NCBI GenBank assembly: GCA_019120575.1
Contig: DWUU01000048.1
Location: 62,001-126,000 of the forward strand
Direction of reading: 5' to 3'
DNA length: 64,000 nucleotides
Source: Candidatus Mediterraneibacter quadrami
Lineage (GTDB): Bacteria > Bacillota > Clostridia > Lachnospirales > Lachnospiraceae
Shown: positions 46,494 to 54,587 of the stretch, in pieces
Layout of the letters: each line of letters begins with the position of its first letter
Numbering within the stretch: position 1 is the first letter of the stretch
Translations under genes and position numbers: made by a program
The notes under the pieces: model-generated
The model's database searches: none
Told to the model about the DNA's origin: nothing
What the model saw: the letters and a program-made list of their open reading frames with translations, nothing else

Positions 46494-47510
46494 ATGGCAG
46501 AAGAGTATAATGAAATGGAAAGATATGCAGAGGACTTTGAGGACCGCATCCGTACGATCGGCGTCCTGACCAGCGGCGGCGATGCGCCGGGAATGAATGC
46601 AGCGATTCGTGCAGTTGTCCGTACAGCACTTTCAAAGGGGCTGAAAGTACGCGGAATCCGCAGAGGATACCACGGACTTCTCAGAGAAGAGATCATCGAT
46701 CTCTCCGCCCGCGACGTATCCGATACGATCCAGCGCGGCGGTACGATCCTGCAGACAGCGCGTTGTAAATCCATGCGCACAGAGGAAGGACAGCAGAAGG
46801 CGGCTGCGATCTGTAAGAAATACGGCATTGACGGTCTTGTCGTAATCGGCGGAGACGGTTCATTTGCCGGCGCTCAGAAACTGGCGAACCTGGGCGTCAA
46901 CACAGTCGGCATCCCGGGAACGATCGATCTGGACATCGCATGTACAGATTATACGATCGGATTTGATACAGCAGTCAACACGGCCATGGAAGCGATCGAC
47001 AAGGTGCGTGATACGTCCACATCTCATGAGCGGTGCAGTATTATAGAGGTTATGGGCCGTGACGCCGGATATCTTGCACTCTGGTGCGGTATCGCCAACG
47101 GCGCGGAGCGCATCCTGATGCCGGAGGAGCATGATTTCGATGAAAACGAGATCATCGCGGACATCAAAGAATGCCAGAAGAGAGGCAAGAAGAACTATAT
47201 CATTATCAATGCAGAGGGTATCGGTGATTCCATCAATATGGCGAAGAGGATCGAGGCCGCTACCGGCATGGAGACCAGAGCGACGATCCTGGGACACATG
47301 CAGCGCGGCGGAAGCCCGACATGTAAAGACAGGGTTTATGCATCCATCATGGGATCCATGGCGGTTGACCTGCTCCTTCAGGGCAAGACAAACAGAGTAG
47401 TCGGCTACAAGGGCGGTCAGTTCACTGACTTCGATATTGAGGAAGCGCTGGCAATGAAGAAAACAATTTCTGATTACCAGTATGATGTTGCAAAGGTACT
47501 TGCTCTTTAA
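46494..47510 (+). CDS. pfkA: ATP-dependent 6-phosphofructokinase
   Basis: Phosphorylates fructose 6-phosphate in glycolysis. The 338-residue protein has GGDAPGMN (28-35), IGGDGSFAGA with the Gly that marks ATP rather than pyrophosphate use, and PGTIDLD, where the usual Asn between the two active-site Asp is Leu. An acidic N-terminal tail of about 20 residues precedes the core. I chose ATG 46494 after GGTGGAGG, not the TTG-started frame at 46440. The Leu variant appears common in Lachnospiraceae from memory. Confidence 0.95.
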   Translation: MAEEYNEMERYAEDFEDRIRTIGVLTSGGDAPGMNAAIRAVVRTALSKGLKVRGIRRGYHGLLREEIIDLSARDVSDTIQRGGTILQTARCKSMRTEEGQQKAAAICKKYGIDGLVVIGGDGSFAGAQKLANLGVNTVGIPGTIDLDIACTDYTIGFDTAVNTAMEAIDKVRDTSTSHERCSIIEVMGRDAGYLALWCGIANGAERILMPEEHDFDENEIIADIKECQKRGKKNYIIINAEGIGDSINMAKRIEAATGMETRATILGHMQRGGSPTCKDRVYASIMGSMAVDLLLQGKTNRVVGYKGGQFTDFDIEEALAMKKTISDYQYDVAKVLAL

Positions 47511-47592
47511 TAACAGACAAACAATCACAGCGCCGGTGTGCGGGCAGACAAACTGCCTGTATATCGGCGCTTATGAACAGGAGATTGAAAAC

Positions 47593-48420
47593 GTGAGTGC
47601 AGAGAACAGGAAGACGGTGCCGGTGGGCGTCTTTGATTCCGGTGTGGGCGGACTGACGGTTGCAAGAGAAATATCCCGTCAGCTCCCGAATGAGAATATC
47701 GTTTATTTCGGAGATACGGCCCGGGTGCCGTACGGAAGCAAATCTCAGAACACAATCATCCGTTTTTCGGAGCAGATCATCCGCTTCCTTAAGACAAAGC
47801 AGGTCAAGGCCATTGTCATTGCCTGCAATACGGCCAGTGCACTGGCCCTGGATGCGGTCCGGGATGAATTTGACGTACCGGTGATGGGCGTGGTCATTCC
47901 CGGTGCGCGGGCGGCGGTAGAAGCGACAAAGAACCGGAAAATCGGGGTGGTCGGGACAGACGCCACCGTCCAGAGCGGGATGTACACGAAGATCATTCAC
48001 GAGATGGCGCCGGACATAGAGGTGATCGAGAAAGCCTGCCCGCTGTTTGTGCCGCTTGTGGAAGAAGGGTTCAAAGAACATGTGGTGACAGAGGAGATCA
48101 TCGAATACTATCTGGAGTCCATGCGGAATTCGGATATCGACGCCATGATCCTGGGCTGCACCCACTACCCGCTTCTCCGTTCAAAGATCCGAAGCTATAT
48201 GGGGGAAAAGATCCAGATCGTCAATCCGGCATATGAGACGGCCATGGATCTGAAAAAACTCCTTGCGGAGCATGACATGGAAAATGACGGCAGTACGGCG
48301 TCGCACAGCAGGTATTCATTCTATGTGAGCGACGCGGCGGAGAAATTCCGCAGGTTCGCCAACACCGTGATGCCCTTCGATGTGCCGACCACGAATGTAG
48401 TAAATATAGAAGAATTTTAA
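47593..48420 (+). CDS. murI: Glutamate racemase, GTG start
   Basis: Makes D-glutamate for peptidoglycan. The 275-residue reading begins at GTG 47593, with AGGAG 10 bases upstream; starting at 47482 would give a 37-residue tail that overlaps pfkA and shows no family features. Catalytic motifs are VFDSGVGGLTVAREI, ACNTASA (first Cys) and GCTHYPL (second Cys). The C-terminal tail is typical in length. It follows pfkA by 82 bases and is probably transcribed with it or from an unseen promoter. Confidence 0.93.
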   Translation: MSAENRKTVPVGVFDSGVGGLTVAREISRQLPNENIVYFGDTARVPYGSKSQNTIIRFSEQIIRFLKTKQVKAIVIACNTASALALDAVRDEFDVPVMGVVIPGARAAVEATKNRKIGVVGTDATVQSGMYTKIIHEMAPDIEVIEKACPLFVPLVEEGFKEHVVTEEIIEYYLESMRNSDIDAMILGCTHYPLLRSKIRSYMGEKIQIVNPAYETAMDLKKLLAEHDMENDGSTASHSRYSFYVSDAAEKFRRFANTVMPFDVPTTNVVNIEEF

Positions 48421-48431
48421 CGGGTAAAAAA

Positions 48432-48911
48432 ATGACAAAGGATGTATTAGTCAGTATTTCAGGAAAACATATCGATATTATGGAAGACCCGACCGCAGGA
48501 TACGAGACGGGCGACGACAGCATAGAAGTCGTTACGCCGGCCAGCTATTACTGCAAAAACGGGAAACATTACATCATTTACGATGAGATCCTTGAAGGAA
48601 AGGCAGGCACGATCCGCAACAAGATCCGGATCACCGGCAACGAAACGGTGGAGATCATGAAAAGCGGCGCGGCCAGCTCCCATATGATATTCCAGAAAAA
48701 TCAGAAAAACCAGACTTACTATCAGACCCCGTACGGTCAGATGCTCATCGGCGTCAACACAAAGAATATGGAAGTCGATGTGGCTGAGGACCGGATCAAC
48801 GTCAGCCTGGACTACGAGCTCGACGTCAATCATGAGCCGCTGGCAGACTGCAGGATCCGGATGGGGGTTATGTCTAAAACAACATTCCCGGGCGTGCAGA
48901 TTCCCAGTTAG
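48432..48911 (+). CDS. DUF1934 beta-barrel protein
   Basis: A 159-residue lipocalin-like beta protein (DUF1934, YwiB type). Alternating strands such as DVLVSISGKH, KHYIIYDEI and NRIRITGNETVEI (paraphrased from the strand pattern) and the late RIRMGVMSKT are typical. Function is unknown. It starts 11 bases after murI, within one operon. A large palindromic element begins 13 bases after its stop. Confidence 0.85.
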   Translation: MTKDVLVSISGKHIDIMEDPTAGYETGDDSIEVVTPASYYCKNGKHYIIYDEILEGKAGTIRNKIRITGNETVEIMKSGAASSHMIFQKNQKNQTYYQTPYGQMLIGVNTKNMEVDVAEDRINVSLDYELDVNHEPLADCRIRMGVMSKTTFPGVQIPS

Positions 48912-48924
48912 TGATATAATATAC

Positions 48925-49106
48925 GTGCCCGGCATCTGTATCACATTGCAAAACCGTTCCGCTCTACCTCAAAGATTTGGGCGGATGTAACGCTGTCCTC
49001 AAATGTTCGTCCAGAGGGACTCCATTTGGAACAGCTAACATCCGGCGCAAATGCTTTTCGGAACGCTCCACTTGAAGTTTTGCGTTGTGATACAGATGCC
49101 GGGCAC
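48925..49106. repeat. 182-bp long imperfect palindrome, MITE-like
   Basis: Terminal arms are a perfect 21-bp inverted repeat (48925-48945 and 49086-49106, beginning GTGCCCGGCATCTG). Pairing continues inwards with gaps: GCAAAAC with GTTTTGC, CGTTCC with GGAACG, GGATGT with ACATCC, ending in GTCC/GGAC near 49009-49020. It has no coding capacity. It could form a long hairpin in RNA or a cruciform in DNA, and can act as a terminator for the gene before it. Confidence 0.88.
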
Positions 49107-49204
49107 TTACTTTATCCCCGACAGAAAATCCTCCGCTCGTCTGAAAATGCATTTTATGCATATAAAGCCTGTAGGGCGGGAACGGACATTTTTCAAATAA
49201 TCGA

Positions 49205-49645
49205 TCAGGATTTATTCCGCCGGAAGAACCCTTTCTTCTTCACCGGCTGTTCGATCGATCCGCCTCTTACGCTTTTGATCCCTGTTATGTAAAGTCCGCT
49301 GACTACGGCTTTGATCTCTTTCTTTACAGGGATGACTTCGAATACTTTGCTGTCGCACATAAGCGTCATGATCTTCGGTCCGATTTTGGCTTTTACGACC
49401 GGCACTTTTGTGCGTCTTAAATATTTTGGCGTATTTTCCAGTACAATGGCAGGCAGTCCTGCCTCTTTCAGTTTCATTTTCTTTTTATCAATGACGAGCA
49501 TGCTTACCGTCTGTGCCGCCGCATCGATCTGTTCCTGCTGTTCGGCCTGTTTTTTCTGAGCTCTCTTGCCGAAAAAGTACAGTACGATGCAGGCGATGAT
49601 CAGTACGACAAGGATGACGGTCATCACGATTGCTGGTGTACTCAC
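49205..49645 (-). CDS. Single-pass membrane protein of unknown function, GTG start
   Basis: A 146-residue protein with one N-terminal membrane helix (about 6-24), then a basic and Gln-rich linker (KRAQKKQAEQQEQ) and a soluble domain with TVSMLVIDKKKMKLKEAGLP and a basic tail KKKGFFRRNKS. The general layout resembles YajC but I see no firm family match. GTG 49645 has GGAGGG 7 bases upstream on the minus strand. Convergent neighbours place it alone. It is conserved-looking in composition but I cannot assign a role. Confidence 0.7.
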   Translation of the reverse strand: MSTPAIVMTVILVVLIIACIVLYFFGKRAQKKQAEQQEQIDAAAQTVSMLVIDKKKMKLKEAGLPAIVLENTPKYLRRTKVPVVKAKIGPKIMTLMCDSKVFEVIPVKKEIKAVVSGLYITGIKSVRGGSIEQPVKKKGFFRRNKS

Positions 49646-49752
49646 GTTTAAACCCTCCTAAATGTTACACTTTTCCGCCTTCAGCGCTTTTAGTATTTTA
49701 TCATTGTTTCAGGACAAGTGCAAGATAATAAGCGTATTTTCACGGTTTAGGG

Positions 49753-49782
49753 TTTACTTTTGCAGGCGGGAGCGGGTATACT
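49753..49782 (+). promoter_or_regulatory. Possible promoter of the cardiolipin synthase gene
   Basis: TTTACT (49753-49758), 18-base spacer, TATACT (49777-49782); start codon at 49806 with AAAGGAG between. Confidence 0.45.
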
Positions 49783-49805
49783 GTTATGGAAAAGGAGTTT
49801 TTACT

Positions 49806-51281
49806 ATGGCAGAAATGATTTGGAACGGAGTGGTGGCGGTCTATGATTTTATCATGGACAATATCGTCATTATCAACGTCCTTCTGGCGCTGATCATTGT
49901 GTTTTTCCAGAGACGGTCTCCGCAGACGGTGTGGACGTGGCTGCTTCTGCTGTATTTTATACCGATACTTGGATTTATCCTGTATCTGGTCATCGGACAG
50001 GATTTTCACAAGAGCCGCATGTTCAAGGCAAAAGAGATCGAGGGCGAACTCAAATTCGCCGTGCGGCATCAGGAAGAGACAATTTATCACAGACGGCTGC
50101 GGCTTGCCAATCCGGAAATGGAGCGGTTCAAAGACCTGATCCTCTATAATCTTGAGGCCGGAGAGTCGGTCCTGACGGACAATAATGACATCCGGGTCTA
50201 TACGGACGGGCATGAGAAGTTCCGGGCGCTGATTGATGAGATGCGTCAGGCAAGGCGCTACATTCATGTTCAGTATTATATTATAAGAAATGATGAACTC
50301 TGGCAGGCCATTGAGAAGGTCCTGATCGAGAAGGCCCGTGAGGGCGTGGAGGTCCGGGTGCTGTTTGACAGCATGGGCTGCAGGACCATGAAGAACCGGG
50401 ACTGGGAGCGGCTGGAGAGTGAAGGAATCCAGGTGGCGGAGTTTTTTCCTGCCGTGCTCGGGAAGCTTCAGCTTCGGGTAAATTACCGCAACCACCGGAA
50501 GATCGTGGTGATCGACGGAAGGATCGGTTTCGTCGGCGGCTTCAATGTTGGCCGGGAGTACCTGGGGCTTGATGAGAAGTTCGGCTACTGGCGCGATACC
50601 CATCTGTGCATTGAGGGCGCGGCCGTGACGTCGCTGGCCGTCCGGTTTGTGCTGGACTGGAATTATGCGGCGAAGGAGAATCTGTTCCTGCAGGATTCTC
50701 TTTTTGAGATCCCACAGTACATAAGACGGGGACGGGATCCGGTACAGATCATCTCCAGCGGACCGGACTCGCAGATTAAGACGATCCATGACAATTATCT
50801 GCGGCTCATACACAGCGCGAAAGACCATGTGTATATCCAGACGCCGTATTTCATCCCGGATGAGTCGATCTTCGATGCGCTGAAGATCGCCAGCCGTTCC
50901 GGAGTTGACGTACGCATCATGGTTCCCTGCAAGCCGGATCATCCCTTTGTATACTGGGCAACCTATTCATACATCGGGGATATGGTCGCGGCGGGAGCCA
51001 AATGCTATGTATACAACAACGGGTTCCTTCATGCGAAGACTCTGACTGTAGACGGGATGGTGGCCTGTGTGGGAACGGCCAATATGGACATCCGCAGTTT
51101 CGGGCTTAATTTTGAAGTCAATGCCGTGATCTACAGCGAGCCGACCGTCCAGAAGCTGGAACGGGCCTTTGAAAATGATATGAATCAGTGCACGCATGTG
51201 ACACGGAAGGTTTATGATGAACGGAGCCTGATTATTAAAGGGAAAGAACAGTTCTCAAGGCTCCTGTCCCCGCTTCTTTAG
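49806..51281 (+). CDS. cls: Cardiolipin synthase
   Basis: Condenses two phosphatidylglycerols to cardiolipin at the membrane. The 491-residue protein has two N-terminal membrane helices (about 12-32 and 42-62) and two phospholipase D motifs: NHRKIVVIDGRIGFVGGFN (around residue 230) and HAKTLTVDGMVACVGTANMD (around 405), both with HxK(x4)D. ATG 49806 is chosen after AAAGGAG; an upstream frame from 49662 has no ribosome site. It is followed 39 bases later by the lipoprotein gene. Confidence 0.95.
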   Translation: MAEMIWNGVVAVYDFIMDNIVIINVLLALIIVFFQRRSPQTVWTWLLLLYFIPILGFILYLVIGQDFHKSRMFKAKEIEGELKFAVRHQEETIYHRRLRLANPEMERFKDLILYNLEAGESVLTDNNDIRVYTDGHEKFRALIDEMRQARRYIHVQYYIIRNDELWQAIEKVLIEKAREGVEVRVLFDSMGCRTMKNRDWERLESEGIQVAEFFPAVLGKLQLRVNYRNHRKIVVIDGRIGFVGGFNVGREYLGLDEKFGYWRDTHLCIEGAAVTSLAVRFVLDWNYAAKENLFLQDSLFEIPQYIRRGRDPVQIISSGPDSQIKTIHDNYLRLIHSAKDHVYIQTPYFIPDESIFDALKIASRSGVDVRIMVPCKPDHPFVYWATYSYIGDMVAAGAKCYVYNNGFLHAKTLTVDGMVACVGTANMDIRSFGLNFEVNAVIYSEPTVQKLERAFENDMNQCTHVTRKVYDERSLIIKGKEQFSRLLSPLL

Positions 51282-51320
51282 GGGACAAATATGATACAGC
51301 AACAGGAGGAAGAAGTAGAA

Positions 51321-52406
51321 ATGAAAAAGAAATTTGTAATTGTAATGAGCGCGGCTGCCGTGGCGGGACTGCTTGCGGGATGCAGCGGGGAGCTTTCAAA
51401 CGAGTATGTGACGGTAACCCAGTACAAGGGTCTTGAGGTGCCGCAGGCATCCGGTTCGGTGGAAGAAGTGACGGACGAACAGGTGGATCAGATGATCGAA
51501 GGAACGCTTTCCACATATGCGGAGCGGGAGGAAGTTACAGACCGGGCGGCTCAGGAAGGCGATATTGTAAATATTGATTACACCGGATACCTTGACGGCG
51601 AAGCCTTTGACGGCGGTTCGGCCGAAGGCGCGGATCTTGAACTGGGAAGCGGATCCTTTATCGGCGCGACGGATGATTATGCCGGTTTTGAAGAGCAGAT
51701 CGAGGGCCATAACCCGGGAGACGAGTTTGACATTCAGGTCCAGTTCCCGGATCCGTATAATCTGAATCCGGATATGTCGGGGGCAGTGGCGGATTTCCAT
51801 ATCGTGCTGAATTCCATTGCAGTGGAGAATGTTCCGGAACTGACAGACGAGTGGGTGAAAGAGAACAGTGAAGATTCAGAGACAGTAGAGGAGTACCGCG
51901 AAGAAGTCCGGGCGGCTCTCGAAGAAGAGCAGCAGGCGGCGGTGGATTCTGAACTGGCTTCATCCGTGCAGAGTGCGCTGCTTGAGAAGATTGAGATAAA
52001 AGCATATCCGGAAGAGGAAGTGAATGAACAGATCACACAGCTTACGGATACGTACGCGCAGATGGCGGAAATGTACGGGATGGAGCTGAGTGAGTTCCTG
52101 GAGTCCTATATGCAGACAACGGAAGAGGATTTTAATGCCCAGGTTAAGGAGGCGGCGCAGACTTCCGCAGCTTTTGATGAAGCGGTAAAGCTGATCGCCG
52201 AAAAGCAGCATCTGGAGCTCTCGGATGCAGAGTATGAAGAAAAGGCGCTTGAATACGCACAGTCTGCGGGCATGGATGATGTGGAGGCCTATGAGGAACA
52301 GGTGGGGGAAGATCTGCTGAAGCGGGTGATCCTCCGGGAAGCTGTCATGGATTATCTGGTGGATGAGTGCATCCAGGTGGAACAGACAGACAGCAGCGCG
52401 GAATAA
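51321..52406 (+). CDS. Trigger-factor-like FKBP peptidyl-prolyl isomerase lipoprotein
   Basis: A 361-residue exported lipoprotein. The signal peptide is MKKKFVIVMSAAAVAGLLAGC with the lipobox LLAGC and Cys21 as the lipid anchor. An FKBP-type isomerase domain follows (about 75-170; VNIDYTGYLDGEAFDGGSAEG), then a helical trigger-factor C-domain (about 180-350). The ribosome-binding N-domain of trigger factor is absent, as expected outside the cytoplasm. It probably helps fold secreted proteins. ATG 51321 lies after AGGAGGAAGAAG. Confidence 0.88.
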   Translation: MKKKFVIVMSAAAVAGLLAGCSGELSNEYVTVTQYKGLEVPQASGSVEEVTDEQVDQMIEGTLSTYAEREEVTDRAAQEGDIVNIDYTGYLDGEAFDGGSAEGADLELGSGSFIGATDDYAGFEEQIEGHNPGDEFDIQVQFPDPYNLNPDMSGAVADFHIVLNSIAVENVPELTDEWVKENSEDSETVEEYREEVRAALEEEQQAAVDSELASSVQSALLEKIEIKAYPEEEVNEQITQLTDTYAQMAEMYGMELSEFLESYMQTTEEDFNAQVKEAAQTSAAFDEAVKLIAEKQHLELSDAEYEEKALEYAQSAGMDDVEAYEEQVGEDLLKRVILREAVMDYLVDECIQVEQTDSSAE

Positions 52407-52447
52407 TGCTGCTTCGGGGAAATAAATATATATAAGGAGGCATCACT

Positions 52448-53317
52448 ATGAAACTGGAAAATGAAAGGCTGAGCGTGGAAATCTCAGAAGTGGGAGCGGA
52501 AGTTACGAGGATTTTTGACAGGAAGACTCAGACGGATATCCTGTGGGAGGGCGATCCGGCTTTCTGGAAAAGACATTCTCCGGTCCTTTTCCCGAACGTG
52601 GGCAAGACGTATCACAATGTAGTGCTCATCAATGGCACACATTATCCCACATCCCAGCACGGGTTCGCCCGGGACGGTCATTTTAAATGCATCTGTGAAA
52701 CGGGAAATAAAGCGTCGTTCCTGCTGACATCCGGCGAAGAATCAAAGGAAGTCTATCCGTTTGACTTTGAACTGATTATTACGTACACACTGGAGGGGCC
52801 GGTCCTTCACGTCGAGTGGGAAGTTCGCAACACCGGCGATGAAGACATGTACTTTACAATCGGCGGGCATCCGGCGTTTCGCTTTGCGGGGAAGGACGAA
52901 GTGAAGACCGATTATCTTCTGCGGTTCCCCGGGAAAGACGCGCTGGAGTATATTATTGTAAATGAGGCCGAGGCGGCGGCAGATCCGGACACCATTTTCA
53001 GGCTGGAGCTTGACCATGAATGCTGCGGATTATCGGAGGAGCTCTTTGATATCGACACGCTGATCTTCGACCACGGACAGATCGATGAAGTGTGGCTCTG
53101 TCATAAAGACGGCACGCCATATGTCGGGATGAAATGCGAAGGCTTCCCGAACTTCGGGATCTGGTCCATGAAAAATGCGCCTTTCGTATGTCTGGAGCCG
53201 TGGATGGGACGCCTGGATGATGTCGGATTCGACCGGGAGATCTCTGAGAAGCCGGATATTAATAAGGCGGTTCCCGGCGGAAGTTTTAAACAGGATTATA
53301 CGATCCTGCTGCCGTAA
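52448..53317 (+). CDS. Aldose 1-epimerase family protein (LacX-like)
   Basis: A 289-residue galactose-mutarotase-like beta protein. SPVLFPNVGKTYHN, THYPTSQHGFAR with its His, GGHPAFR and CLEPWMGRLDD match the LacX/YihR branch. The reaction is interconversion of alpha and beta forms of a hexose; the sugar is unknown. AGGAGG precedes ATG 52448. It ends in a shared hairpin with the convergent tetR gene. Confidence 0.88.
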   Translation: MKLENERLSVEISEVGAEVTRIFDRKTQTDILWEGDPAFWKRHSPVLFPNVGKTYHNVVLINGTHYPTSQHGFARDGHFKCICETGNKASFLLTSGEESKEVYPFDFELIITYTLEGPVLHVEWEVRNTGDEDMYFTIGGHPAFRFAGKDEVKTDYLLRFPGKDALEYIIVNEAEAAADPDTIFRLELDHECCGLSEELFDIDTLIFDHGQIDEVWLCHKDGTPYVGMKCEGFPNFGIWSMKNAPFVCLEPWMGRLDDVGFDREISEKPDINKAVPGGSFKQDYTILLP

Positions 53318-53330
53318 GATTGAATATGAA

Positions 53331-53375
53331 GAAAAAACAGGCACCTGCAGAAGAGTTTGTACTTCTGCAGGTGCC
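53331..53375 (-). terminator. Terminator of the tetR gene, between convergent genes
   Basis: A perfect 14-bp stem (GGCACCTGCAGAAG, 53340-53353, with its complement 53362-53375) and 8-base loop. On the minus strand it is followed by TGTTTTTTC, so it terminates tetR; on the plus strand the T-run is missing, though the hairpin may still protect the epimerase mRNA. Confidence 0.85.
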
Positions 53376-53380
53376 TTGCA

Positions 53381-53992
53381 TTATGCCATCAGGAAATTCA
53401 GCGATCCGGGCGGATTGTCCGTCCCTTTCTCAAGCAGCGCGATCAGCGCGGCGATGGTATTCTCGATCTCTTCCCGGGAAGCAGGAGCGATGGTGTTGTC
53501 CATCTTTACGGACAGTACGATCAGTGCGATCTCGGCCAGCTCTTCCGGCCGGTCGAAACGGATCTCGCCCGCAGAGATTCCCTGCTTAATGATCTCGGCC
53601 AGCACCGGCTTGAATTCGCTGATGAGATGGTTCATGTATTTCTGGTGGAGCAGCGCCTTCTCCGGAGCGCCCACGCTGCTTTCCTGGCCGGATTTCATAT
53701 AGTCGGCCGAGGAATTGCGGCATGCCTGGAAGATCATGGCCATGCGGGTAAACGGCGGGATGTCCGGCTGGGAAGCCAGATTCTTGGCTGTCGTCAGCGG
53801 CTGTTCATAGTTCCGCTCGACCAGCGCTTCCAGGATGGCGTCTTTGGAAGGGAAATAATAATAGATGCTGCCCTTTGCGATCCCGGCCTCCTCAGCGATG
53901 TCGCTGACAGAGATTGTCGGAAGTCCGCGGCTTGCCAGAAGTTTCTGCAGAGAATCAAGGATCAGGTTGTATTTGTCATTCCGTTCAGCCAT
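53381..53992 (-). CDS. TetR/AcrR family repressor of the NRPS-like cluster
   Basis: A 203-residue TetR-type regulator. The helix-turn-helix is at about residues 27-50 (TISVSDIAEEAGIAKGSIYYYFPSK). The C-terminal ligand domain is family-specific; overall it looks like lipid-responsive TetR proteins, but the ligand is unknown. ATG 53992 with AAAGGTG upstream is preferred over an in-frame GTG three codons earlier. It is divergent from the SCP2 gene, and two palindromic operators lie over the intervening promoter. Confidence 0.9.
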   Translation of the reverse strand: MAERNDKYNLILDSLQKLLASRGLPTISVSDIAEEAGIAKGSIYYYFPSKDAILEALVERNYEQPLTTAKNLASQPDIPPFTRMAMIFQACRNSSADYMKSGQESSVGAPEKALLHQKYMNHLISEFKPVLAEIIKQGISAGEIRFDRPEELAEIALIVLSVKMDNTIAPASREEIENTIAALIALLEKGTDNPPGSLNFLMA

Positions 53993-54139
53993 GTCGGTCA
54001 CCTTTCTTAATAAAGAAGATTCATTCTCGATCTGATATCAATTCAGCACTCATTGTAACACATTCCACGGGAAAGAGCCAGCAAGAAAAACGCACAAAAA
54101 AGATCAGGAAAAATAGGATGTTTTTGATAAAACAGCATG

Positions 54140-54168
54140 TTGACCGACAGTCAGAAAGATGTTAATCT
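54140..54168 (+). promoter_or_regulatory. Promoter of the NRPS-like operon
   Basis: TTGACC (54140-54145), 17-base spacer, TAATCT (54163-54168). The -35 box is inside operator 1, so repressor binding should block RNA polymerase. Confidence 0.7.
54141..54153. promoter_or_regulatory. TetR operator 1
   Basis: TGACCGACAGTCA: an inverted repeat TGAC-N5-GTCA covering the -35 region. It matches operator 2 at 11 of 13 positions. Confidence 0.7.
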
Positions 54169-54183
54169 AACAGATGAAAAGGA

Positions 54184-54196
54184 TGACCGCCGGTCA
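54184..54196. promoter_or_regulatory. TetR operator 2
   Basis: TGACCGCCGGTCA: inverted repeat TGACC-N3-GGTCA, 43 bases after operator 1 (start to start, about four helical turns), downstream of the predicted transcription start and upstream of the first ribosome site. Confidence 0.7.
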
Positions 54197-54230
54197 AAAA
54201 ATGGTGAATGCGGTCGAAAAGGAGGAAATT

Positions 54231-54563
54231 ATGACCTACGCAGATATGTTTTCAAGAGTTAAAGGAATGCTGATGGATGCGGATGTGAGCGATATTCATG
54301 AACATCTGGCGTATCAGTTCAATATCACCGGAGAGGCGGAAGGAATCTTCTACGCCGAAGTGAAGGACGGAAAGCTCTCCATTGAGCCGTACGAGTATTT
54401 CGACCGGGATGCGATGTTCACCTGCAGCGCGGAGACTCTGTTCAAGATCGCGGACGGGAAGACGGATCCGATTCTGGCGGTGACGCTCGGGAAACTGAAA
54501 GTAGAAGGAAATATTGATAAAGCGCTGAAACTGAAGGACCTCATTAACAGCAGGAGAAAGTAA
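54231..54563 (+). CDS. SCP2 sterol-carrier-domain protein
   Basis: A 110-residue single-domain SCP2 protein, a fold that binds hydrophobic molecules such as fatty acids, acyl-CoA or sterols. The pattern YQFNITGEAEGIFYAEVKDGKLSIE and the end DPILAVTLGKLKVEGNIDKALKL fits. ATG 54231 has AAGGAGG upstream; an in-frame ATG at 54174 precedes operator 2 and would lie before the ribosome site. First gene of the cluster, it may present a lipid to the ligase or accept the product. That role is inference. Confidence 0.85.
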   Translation: MTYADMFSRVKGMLMDADVSDIHEHLAYQFNITGEAEGIFYAEVKDGKLSIEPYEYFDRDAMFTCSAETLFKIADGKTDPILAVTLGKLKVEGNIDKALKLKDLINSRRK

Positions 54564-54587
54564 TCACATCAGAAGGAGATGCAGGCA

